DNA of 64,000 nucleotides, from positions 1 through 64,000 of the forward strand of contig JAEPND010000006.1 in the NCBI GenBank assembly GCA_017643585.1, given 5' to 3'. Positions 16,852 through 24,969 of this stretch are shown piece after piece (the first letter of the stretch is position 1; each line of letters begins with the position of its first letter). Source of the DNA: Maricaulis sp. GTDB lineage: Bacteria; Pseudomonadota; Alphaproteobacteria; Caulobacterales; Maricaulaceae. The notes beneath the pieces are model-generated. The model saw only the letters and a list, made by a program, of their open reading frames with translations, was not told the DNA's origin and did no database searches. The position numbers and the translations under genes are program-made.

Positions 16852-19800
16852 TGAGCGACGACGAACAAACGCTCGATAAGCATGATGTTTCAACTAGGCC
16901 AAGCCATAAAAAAGGCGGACCTGCGGATGAAGCATCGGACAGGTCCATTGGGGCGAGTGGGATGTCAGACACTGCCGAAGCTGTGTTTGCGTCCCAAGCG
17001 GTCGAAGAGCAGCTTCCCAAAAACACCGCCGCCGCTGTCGATTTTCTGCGTCAAAAGCTACTCGATATCGGCAAGCGCAATCGCTTGATAAATACGCCAC
17101 TGAAGAGCTCACGCGCAAAGCAACTGCGTATCTTCGACGAATTGTCGGACGAGGTTTTTCAGATACTGGTTGGTGACGGAAAGCAGATGTCCTTCCTTCC
17201 AGTCGCTCGGTCAGAGGAAGGTGCCGAAGATGACACAGGGGAGGAAGTTTATGTTCCCCCACCGGACGATGATGTCGGTGAAGATGGTATTGCTTCAAGG
17301 CACACCGACCTTTTTTTGCAAACTAATTACAAGCCCGAACCTCTCCAAAAGCGATTGCTAGGTTTATCGCGAGACGCCAAGACGCTGGAGGAGGAGCAAG
17401 GGGTTAGTGTGCTCTTCCTCGCCCTTGGTTTTCTCAAGTGGTTTGAGAGCGATAGTTCGGATGTCGAGCGATACGCGCCGCTGATTGTTCTCCCGGTCAA
17501 TCTAATACGTGATGACGTTCGAGGCCGGTTCAAGCTGGCGCTCCGAGAAGAGGATTTGCAGGTCAATCTATCGCTGCAGGCCATGCTCGAGTCGGATTTC
17601 GGGCTGTCCCTGCCCGACCTTCCGGAGGAGGAGGGCTGGAAGCCGTCTGAATATTTCGAGAAGGTCACTGACCTCGTTTCTAACAAGAACAAGTGGACTG
17701 TCGAGGCCGATGAAATCGTTCTCGGCTTCTATTCCTTCGCCAAATTCCTGATGTGGCGCGACCTCGATCCGAAGAACTGGCCGGACGGCAAGGGGATCGC
17801 TGGCAATGGGTTGCTGGACAAGTTGTTGGTGGATGGGTTTGAGATCGAAGAGAAAGTTATCTCTGAAGATCAAAACCTGGATGAGGCGTTCCCTGATCCT
17901 GCAGAACTTGGACATATCATGGACGCGGACGCGTCACAGGCCCAGGTGATCGCGGCTGCACGGGCAGGCAAGAACCTTGCCGTGCAGGGGCCGCCAGGGA
18001 CAGGCAAGTCTCAAACCATCGCCAACATTATCGCCACAGCGGTGGCTGATGAAAAGCGTGTGCTGTTTGTGGCGGAGAAGCTAACGGCCCTTACTGTCGT
18101 GCACGACAGACTGGTTGATTGCGGTCTGGCTGATATTTGCCTCGAGCTCCACTCACATAAGGCCAATAAGAAGGCTCTGCTAGAGGAATTGGACAGGACG
18201 CTGAAAGCAGGTCGCCCGAGAGCGGCTGACACGGCGGCGTACAAGGAAGTACGTGAGTATCGTGACGAGCTCAACAAGCTTTCAACGCTTCTGCACGAGC
18301 GTGACAGTCAATCCGAACGCTCACCCTATGAGGTAATCAGTGAGCTGGTTAAGCTGAAGGAGGACGGAGCTGAGACGCCGAGTTTCGAGCTGCCAGATAC
18401 CGCGCAGTGGAGCCGCAACCAAGTTAGTGCTGGTGTGGTCGACGCGAGTGCATTCTCCGAGGCGATTGAGCAATACGGGAAAGTTACGGAACATCCTTGG
18501 CGCGGCGTAACAAAGCGTCTTAGCCCGATGGACCGTGACAGGCTCCGGGAGGAGATCGAGGCAGCGACCGGTGCAGCGGTAACCTTGAGTGACCTGGCAC
18601 GCGAGGCGGCGAAACTATGTGGTTGGGAAGCTCCGCTTACCGCGACCTCATGTGACAGGCTTGTCGCCTGTCTTGAGGCTCTGGACGCGATGCCTGAGGA
18701 GGCACCGGTGTTGACCGGGAATGCCGAAGCCTTGGACGACTTAGATCGGGTTGAGGCCCTCTGTGAGACGATATTTGACCATCGTTCGCAGACCGCCGCT
18801 CTGAGTGCGAAGGTCATCGACAGCGCGTTTGACATGGATTGGGCTGAAGTACGAGGGACGATCGCTGGCCATGGCAACTCAATCCTTCGTTTCTTGAACG
18901 GCAATTACCGCGCTGCCGTTGAAAAGTTGAAGTCTGTTAGCAAAACGACCTTGTCCAATGTTCAAGCAGAGCGCTTGAGTTTGTTAGATGCACTGATCGC
19001 TCAAAAAAAGTCGTCGGAACGACTTGGGCGCGAGAGTGCTTTCGGGAGCTTGGTGTTTTCGTCGAAATGGCGTCAGGAAGAGACAGAGCAGTCGGGTGTT
19101 GCAAAGAGCGTTAAATGGTTGCGCAAGTACCAGGAACGCTTCGATGGGGCCTCGGCCCTGGCTGAAGTCGCGAATGCCGCTGCGGCGCGATCTGAGTTGC
19201 CGAACGACCGGGAACTGGCAGGCGTTTTGCGCGCTTGGCAGGACGCCGTACGTGTAGTGCTGGCGCGCCTGGGACTTGATCTGAAAGTAGCTTTTAACGC
19301 AGCGGAACAGGACGAGATTGTCTTAGATGATTTTCGGTCACGTTTTGATGAATGGCTGTCTGATCCAGAAGGGATCGTAACCTGGTTCCATGTGAGCCAA
19401 GCGGAAGAGCGGTGCCGACAGAAGGGGTTGGGCGAGCTGTGTGACCGAGTGAACTCGGGCCAGCTTTCGCCGGATTGTGTGGTCGGTCAATTCAAGTATG
19501 CCTGGGCGGAGGCACTGTGGAAGCGTCTGATCGACAAGCGTATTGAGCTTAATGACATCGACGGCTCGAAGCGTCATGAGATTGTATCCAAGTTCCGGCG
19601 CCTGGACGACAATCTGAAGGAACTGGCAGCACAAGAGGTCGCGCTTGCCCATCACCAACGAATGCCAAAGGGCGGCGCGGGTGCCATGGGAGTTGTTCGC
19701 TCTGAAATAGCAAAGCGTCGCCGACATATGCCCGTCAGAAAGCTAATGGATCTTGCGGGTGATGCCATTGCTCAGCTGAAACCGGTTTTCATGATGAGTC

Positions 19801-21785
19801 CGCTTTCCGTGTCGCAATACCTGAAACCTGGCAACCTGCGTTTCGATCTGCTCGTGATTGACGAAGCTAGTCAGGTAAAGCCTGAAGACGCGCTCGGAGC
19901 TATTGTTCGTGCCGATCAGATTATTGTTGTCGGTGACCAAAAACAGCTGCCCCCGACCTCATTTTTTGACCGTTCGATGGCTGGTGGCGACGATGCTGAG
20001 CAGTATGATGACGAGCTAGATAGTGAAGAGGCTCTCGCCAGAATAGCGGCACAGCAGGTGTCCAGCATGGAAAGTGTGCTGAGCCTCTGCCATGCGCGTG
20101 ACATGCATGGTGATATTTTGCGATGGCACTATCGATCTCAACACCCTTCGTTGATCGAAGTCTCCAACCATCAATTCTATGATGATCGGCTGATTTATCC
20201 GCCAAGCCCGACCCATGAGGCGCGTGACATTGGGATGATCTTCGAGAAGGTGGACGGCGTTTACGACAGAGGGCGTACTCGTCAGAACCAAATTGAGGCG
20301 AAAGCTATTGCCGAGGCTGTTATTCGGCATGCCCGTGAACATGCGAACTTGTCGCTAGGGGTCGCGACCTTCTCGACTAACCAACGCGACGCGATCCTGA
20401 ATAGCCTTGAGTTTTTGCGTTCTGAAAACCCTGAATTGGAAGCTTTCTTCAGCGAAAATAAGCGCGAGCGGTTTTTTGTGAAAAGCCTGGAAAACGTTCA
20501 GGGCGACGAACGCGACGTCATCTTCGTGTCTGTCGGCTATGGCCGCGACGGAAACGGTTATATGACCCAAGGCTTTGGGCCAGTAACACAAGAGGGTGGC
20601 GAACGGCGCCTAAATGTTCTTTTTACGCGAGCGAAGCGGATCTGCCGCGTTTTCTCCTCCATCACTTACAATGATATTCGTCTCGACGGTGACGTTCCGC
20701 CGGGACGAAAGGCGCTCGCTCGGTTCCTTAAATATGCCGAACTGGGAGACTTGGACATCCCGCAGATTACCGGACAAGGAACCGACAGTCCTTTCGAGGA
20801 TGCCGTCGCGGCAGCGCTAGTCAGGCACGGATATGAAGTCGCAACGCAGGTTGGATCGGCCGGGTTCCGTATTGATTTGGCGATCAGTGATCCAAAACGA
20901 AAAGGTCATTTCGCTCTTGGGATCGAGTGTGATGGGGCCACGTATCACTCGTCTCGTTGGGCTCGGGAGCGAGACCGATTGAGGCAAACGGTTCTGGAAG
21001 CGAAGGGGTGGAGAATTCACCGCATCTGGAGTACCGACTGGTTTGAACAGCCTGAAAAAGAGCTCAACCGACTTCTTGCCGCGGTTGAAGACAGTCTTGC
21101 GGGATCCTCTGGTGTTGCCGCATCGAATTCTCCGGAAAAAGAGAAGGTGCAGATCGAACGTGAACTCGTTCATGAGCCTGAACCGATGGAACGCCAAGTT
21201 TACAAGCAGGCGGACTTTGTGCCTCCGGGCAGCAATTCCCAACCTTTGCACGAGGTCTCGGCTGGCGTTTTAGCCAGTTCAATTCAAAAAATTGTGGAAG
21301 CAGAAGCGCCAATTCATCAGGAAGAGGTTGCACGTCGCCTGAGCTCTCTTTGGGGATACAACAGAACTGGGGCGCGGATACAGGCAGCGGTAGCCCGTGG
21401 CGTTGGTTTGTTGTTGCGTGAACGCAAGCTCGAAACGTGTCCTTTTGAGCCTAGTGATGTTCTTGATACAGCACGGAGCGCCTACGACCTACCAGCATGC
21501 AGAGACAGATCGAATGTCGAGTCTGCGACGCTCCGCAAACCTAAATACATTCCTCTCATTGAGATCGCCTCGGGCCTTGTGCAGGTAGTTGATCTTAACG
21601 CAGCCATTGATGACGATGACGCTGCGCGGGAAGTCGCGAGAATGCTCGGCTTCAAATCAACGAGCCAGGACTTTCGAGATCGTTATACGGAAGCTCGAGA
21701 TATCGCGGCCGATGAGTCCTATTTGATTTTCGAGGCTGGCGCTTTGAGGTCGTCACCCCAAGACCCACGCAAGATAGAAAACTAG
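16851..21785 (+). CDS. DUF4011-helicase-nuclease-DUF3320 defence protein (Hhe type)
   Basis: 1644-aa SF1 helicase-nuclease. The N-terminal DUF4011 region includes FLRQKLLDIGKRNRLINTPL (about 62-85). Walker A GPPGTGKSQTIANII is near 380, and Walker B DLLVIDEASQ with GDQKQLPPT near 1000. Later helicase motifs include WHYRSQHPSLIEVSN and the block from ENVQGDERDVIFVS to RRLNVLFTRAKR. A Vsr/DUF559-like nuclease follows at about 1310-1410 (FRIDLAI...GIECDGATYHSS, ending GWRIHRIWSTDW), then DUF3320 (about 1460-1530). This order is known from a single-gene anti-phage system predicted among bacterial defence islands. It lies inside the type I operon and abuts hsdR with no gap. Target and trigger unknown. 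Confidence 0.9.
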   Translation: MSDDEQTLDKHDVSTRPSHKKGGPADEASDRSIGASGMSDTAEAVFASQAVEEQLPKNTAAAVDFLRQKLLDIGKRNRLINTPLKSSRAKQLRIFDELSDEVFQILVGDGKQMSFLPVARSEEGAEDDTGEEVYVPPPDDDVGEDGIASRHTDLFLQTNYKPEPLQKRLLGLSRDAKTLEEEQGVSVLFLALGFLKWFESDSSDVERYAPLIVLPVNLIRDDVRGRFKLALREEDLQVNLSLQAMLESDFGLSLPDLPEEEGWKPSEYFEKVTDLVSNKNKWTVEADEIVLGFYSFAKFLMWRDLDPKNWPDGKGIAGNGLLDKLLVDGFEIEEKVISEDQNLDEAFPDPAELGHIMDADASQAQVIAAARAGKNLAVQGPPGTGKSQTIANIIATAVADEKRVLFVAEKLTALTVVHDRLVDCGLADICLELHSHKANKKALLEELDRTLKAGRPRAADTAAYKEVREYRDELNKLSTLLHERDSQSERSPYEVISELVKLKEDGAETPSFELPDTAQWSRNQVSAGVVDASAFSEAIEQYGKVTEHPWRGVTKRLSPMDRDRLREEIEAATGAAVTLSDLAREAAKLCGWEAPLTATSCDRLVACLEALDAMPEEAPVLTGNAEALDDLDRVEALCETIFDHRSQTAALSAKVIDSAFDMDWAEVRGTIAGHGNSILRFLNGNYRAAVEKLKSVSKTTLSNVQAERLSLLDALIAQKKSSERLGRESAFGSLVFSSKWRQEETEQSGVAKSVKWLRKYQERFDGASALAEVANAAAARSELPNDRELAGVLRAWQDAVRVVLARLGLDLKVAFNAAEQDEIVLDDFRSRFDEWLSDPEGIVTWFHVSQAEERCRQKGLGELCDRVNSGQLSPDCVVGQFKYAWAEALWKRLIDKRIELNDIDGSKRHEIVSKFRRLDDNLKELAAQEVALAHHQRMPKGGAGAMGVVRSEIAKRRRHMPVRKLMDLAGDAIAQLKPVFMMSPLSVSQYLKPGNLRFDLLVIDEASQVKPEDALGAIVRADQIIVVGDQKQLPPTSFFDRSMAGGDDAEQYDDELDSEEALARIAAQQVSSMESVLSLCHARDMHGDILRWHYRSQHPSLIEVSNHQFYDDRLIYPPSPTHEARDIGMIFEKVDGVYDRGRTRQNQIEAKAIAEAVIRHAREHANLSLGVATFSTNQRDAILNSLEFLRSENPELEAFFSENKRERFFVKSLENVQGDERDVIFVSVGYGRDGNGYMTQGFGPVTQEGGERRLNVLFTRAKRICRVFSSITYNDIRLDGDVPPGRKALARFLKYAELGDLDIPQITGQGTDSPFEDAVAAALVRHGYEVATQVGSAGFRIDLAISDPKRKGHFALGIECDGATYHSSRWARERDRLRQTVLEAKGWRIHRIWSTDWFEQPEKELNRLLAAVEDSLAGSSGVAASNSPEKEKVQIERELVHEPEPMERQVYKQADFVPPGSNSQPLHEVSAGVLASSIQKIVEAEAPIHQEEVARRLSSLWGYNRTGARIQAAVARGVGLLLRERKLETCPFEPSDVLDTARSAYDLPACRDRSNVESATLRKPKYIPLIEIASGLVQVVDLNAAIDDDDAAREVARMLGFKSTSQDFRDRYTEARDIAADESYLIFEAGALRSSPQDPRKIEN

Positions 21786-24767
21786 ATGCCGAATATTGCA
21801 CTTGCTTCACTCCACCGCGAGATCGCCGTCCAGGAACACTTCGTTCAGCAACTGGTCGCAGAACAAGGCTATCGCGAACGTCGCCCTGAAGACCACGACA
21901 AGCCTCTGGCCCTCGACGTCGAACTGGTCTGCGAGTTTCTGAAGGCTTCCCAGCCGGAAGCTTGGAAAGCTCTTGAAGCCCAATACCCAGGCTCCGCCCA
22001 ACGCACCGTCATCGACCAGCTCTCCAAGATGCTGAAACGGGTCGGGACACTGGAAGTCCTGCGCCAGGGCATCAAGCTGGTTCCGAACATCAAATTCCAG
22101 CTGTGTGCTTTCAAGCCTGCCTCGTCGATCAACTGGGACCTGGTGCGGCTCTATGAGGCCAACATCCTCTCGGTGATCCAGGAAGTCGAATATTCGACCA
22201 AGAACGGTAACCGGATCGACACAGTCCTCTATGTGAACGGCATCCCGGTCGCGACATGCGAATTCAAGAACACGCTGACGGGGTCGAACTACAAGACAGC
22301 CGAGAAGCAATATAAGAAGGATCGTTCTCCGGCTGGGGAACCCCTTCTGACGTTCAAGCGAGGCGCACTCGTCCACTTCGCGCTGGACCAGGACTATGTC
22401 TCCATGGCGACCCGCCTGGCCAACGGGAAGACATTCTTCCTGCCTTTCAACCGAGGCCGTGATGGGGGAGGCGGGAACCCCGATGTGAAACTGGAAGATG
22501 GGACGGACGAGTTCCGTATCGCCTATCTCTATCGGGATCTTCCGAACGGCCGGGCGATCTTCTCACGGGAAGTCCTGCTCGACATCATTGGTCGCTTCAT
22601 CCACCTCAACGAAGACGGTGTGATGATCTTCCCGCGCTTCCAGCAACTCGATGCTGTACGCAAGCTAATGGCCCATGCTCGCGATCACGGGAGTGGACAG
22701 AACTACCTGATCCAGCACTCTGCTGGCTCCGGCAAGTCGAACACTATCGGCTGGACGGCCCACCAGGCGATCAAGCTGCACACCGAGAGCGACCAGTCGG
22801 TCTTCGATACAGCGATCATTTTGACCGACCGGCGAGTCCTGGACAGGCAACTTCAGAAAACTCTCACGGAACTGGAACAGACGCCTGGTGTGGTGCGGGC
22901 TATCGATGGCACCTCACGCCAACTCAAGGAGGCTCTGGAAGCTGGAGCGAAGATCATTGTCTCCACCATCCAGAAGTTCAGCACCGAGCATCTCACTGCC
23001 ATTTCGGCCCAGGCTCACAAGCAGTTCGCTGTGATCATGGATGAAGCCCACAGTTCACAATCGGGCAAGGCTGCGGAAGCTGTCTCCAAGGCACTCACAG
23101 CCAAGGAGGTCGATGAGGACGAGCGCTCTGCAGAGGACATCATCCTCGCGTTCCAGAACGAGCGGGGACCACAGGCCAACATCTCCTACTTTGCGTTCAC
23201 GGCGACACCCAGAAATGTCACGCTGGAGCGCTTCGGTGTGACTGGCGAAGACGGAAAGCCGCATCCTTTCCATCTCTACTCCATGCGGCAGGCCATCGAG
23301 GAAGGTTTCATCCTTGATGTGCTGAAGAACTATTCGACCTACCAGGCCTATTACGAGCTGGAAAAGACCATTGAGGATGACCCGCGCTTCGAAGGATCCA
23401 AAGCCCAGCGCAAGGTCGCCAAGTTTGCCCACCTTCATGACGATGCCATAGATCAGAAGGTCGAGGTGATGGTTGAACATTTCCGTCGCCATGTGATGCA
23501 GGAACTCGGTGGTGAAGCCAAGGCCATGGTGGTCACAGCCAGCCGGGATGCTGCTCTTAAGTATTTCCGTGGCGTAGAGCGCTATCTGGCGTCAAAGAAC
23601 TATGATGACCTGGGGGTTCTGGTGGCTTTCTCCGGGGCTTTGCCGGATGGAGCAGGCGGCGAGATCACTGAGCCGGAACTCAATGGCTTTGCCGAGACAG
23701 AACTGCCCAAGAAGTTCGATGGGTCTGACTATCACCTGCTCATCGTGGCAGAGAAATACCAGACCGGCTTTGACCAGCCTAAGCTGTGCGCCATGTATGT
23801 CGACCGCAAGCTGGCGGGGCTTCAGGCCGTACAGACCTTGTCCAGGCTCAACAGGACCAAGCGGGGCAAGGAGCGTACCTTCGTCCTCGACTTCCAGAAC
23901 TCCATCGAGGACATCCAGGAAGCCTTCAAGCCCTTCTTTGAGACTACGACGCTGGAAGAACGCTCCGACCCGAACCAGATCTACGAGCTTGAGCAGAAGA
24001 TCATCGGTTATGGCTTCATCGACCGCGCTGAGATCGACCGCTTCTGCGAGATCTTCTTTAGGGAGGAGGGGGTGACGACAGCTGACCGCCCAGCCCTCGA
24101 GGCCATTGTCCGTAATGCAGTCGACAGATGGCAGGCTGAAGATGATGAAGGACGTCGCGAGGAGTTTCGTCAGCTCCTCAAGAGTTATCAGCGCTTCTAC
24201 GTATTCCTGGCCCAAATCATGACCCTTGGGGACACCTGGCTGGAGAAGCTCTACGTCTACGCCTCTTGGGTTGACCGGAAGCTCCCAGACCGAGAGCAGC
24301 CCGAGGACCCGGACATCACCGATGACATGCTCCGTCTGACGGCCTTTAAAGTGGAACACAAAGCCGAAGGGTCAGCTTCCCTTCACGCTGGGGAAACTAC
24401 AGAGCTGAAGCCCATCAGCGAGTTTGCTGCCAAGCCCTTTACGGAGAAGGAAGCCAAGACCCTCCAAGAGATCATCGATGCCTTTAACGAGCGGCATGGG
24501 ACGAAGTTTTCCGAAGCGGATTATCTTCGCTTCTTCGCGGCCTCCGAGAAGGTCATGGAAGACCCGAATATGCAGGCGACCTTGAAGAACAATCCGCCTG
24601 ATGTTTCCAGAGGGTCATTCGAGAAGGCTGTCTACCCGGAGATCATCCAGGCCTTCCAGCGTGATCGAGAGATGTCGAATATTATCCTGACCGACGGAGA
24701 AGCACGAGCGAAGGTCTTCGATCTTCTTTTCTCGATGGCTTTGAGGCAGGTGAAGGAAACCGCTTAG
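21786..24767 (+). CDS. hsdR: Type I restriction endonuclease subunit HsdR
   Basis: 993-aa motor and nuclease subunit. The N-terminal PD-(D/E)xK nuclease has D145 (NRIDTVLYVNG) and E159/K161 (CEFKN). SF2 translocase motifs follow: Walker A HSAGSGKSNT near 312, DEAH box VIMDEAHSSQSG, motif III YFAFTATPRNVTLERFG and motif VI LQAVQTLSRLNRTKRGK. The C-terminal helical domain would bind the HsdM/HsdS core. All key residues are present, so the type I system looks complete and active. It directly follows the helicase gene stop, ending the coupled operon, and is separated from hsdM/hsdS by about 6.9 kb of other genes. Confidence 0.95.
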   Translation: MPNIALASLHREIAVQEHFVQQLVAEQGYRERRPEDHDKPLALDVELVCEFLKASQPEAWKALEAQYPGSAQRTVIDQLSKMLKRVGTLEVLRQGIKLVPNIKFQLCAFKPASSINWDLVRLYEANILSVIQEVEYSTKNGNRIDTVLYVNGIPVATCEFKNTLTGSNYKTAEKQYKKDRSPAGEPLLTFKRGALVHFALDQDYVSMATRLANGKTFFLPFNRGRDGGGGNPDVKLEDGTDEFRIAYLYRDLPNGRAIFSREVLLDIIGRFIHLNEDGVMIFPRFQQLDAVRKLMAHARDHGSGQNYLIQHSAGSGKSNTIGWTAHQAIKLHTESDQSVFDTAIILTDRRVLDRQLQKTLTELEQTPGVVRAIDGTSRQLKEALEAGAKIIVSTIQKFSTEHLTAISAQAHKQFAVIMDEAHSSQSGKAAEAVSKALTAKEVDEDERSAEDIILAFQNERGPQANISYFAFTATPRNVTLERFGVTGEDGKPHPFHLYSMRQAIEEGFILDVLKNYSTYQAYYELEKTIEDDPRFEGSKAQRKVAKFAHLHDDAIDQKVEVMVEHFRRHVMQELGGEAKAMVVTASRDAALKYFRGVERYLASKNYDDLGVLVAFSGALPDGAGGEITEPELNGFAETELPKKFDGSDYHLLIVAEKYQTGFDQPKLCAMYVDRKLAGLQAVQTLSRLNRTKRGKERTFVLDFQNSIEDIQEAFKPFFETTTLEERSDPNQIYELEQKIIGYGFIDRAEIDRFCEIFFREEGVTTADRPALEAIVRNAVDRWQAEDDEGRREEFRQLLKSYQRFYVFLAQIMTLGDTWLEKLYVYASWVDRKLPDREQPEDPDITDDMLRLTAFKVEHKAEGSASLHAGETTELKPISEFAAKPFTEKEAKTLQEIIDAFNERHGTKFSEADYLRFFAASEKVMEDPNMQATLKNNPPDVSRGSFEKAVYPEIIQAFQRDREMSNIILTDGEARAKVFDLLFSMALRQVKETA

Positions 24768-24792
24768 TAGATAGCGGTGGGACGTTGACGAC

Positions 24793-24847
24793 ATTTGGTG
24801 CAAACGGCGCAATAAAATTACGAATTTGGTGCAAATGCTGCAATAAA
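24793..24847 (+). repeat. Two iteron-like direct repeats upstream of the primase gene
   Basis: A 24-base unit, ATTTGGTGCAAA then a variable stretch and GCAATAAA, occurs at 24793-24816 and 24824-24847 with three differences. The period of 31 bases is close to three helical turns. Each contains the imperfect dyad TTTG-GTG-CAAA. Position before a PrimPol/helicase gene suggests an origin or a regulator-binding site; this is inference. Confidence 0.55.
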
Positions 24848-24849
24848 TC

Positions 24850-24863
24850 GGCCTAATTAGGCC
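24850..24863. promoter_or_regulatory. Perfect 14-bp palindrome upstream of the primase gene
   Basis: GGCCTAATTAGGCC is a perfect palindrome two bases after the second iteron-like repeat and about 106 bases before the primase start. It could be an operator or part of a replication origin. Confidence 0.45.
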
Positions 24864-24969
24864 CAAATGGCGCGTCTTGCCTGTTCCAATACTCGGAATT
24901 GTGCGGCTAATAGGTGGCTCCCACCAACCAAGAGGGGCTGCGGCTCCTCAGATATTTGTCGGAGCTAAA

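Noticed and set aside
23592-24359. 255-aa minus-strand frame opposite hsdR
   Set aside because: It lies fully inside the HsdR helicase region and has no recognisable protein features.
24793-24847. CRISPR-like repeats
   Set aside because: Only two units with a seven-base gap between them, no spacers or cas genes; iteron or operator repeats fit better.
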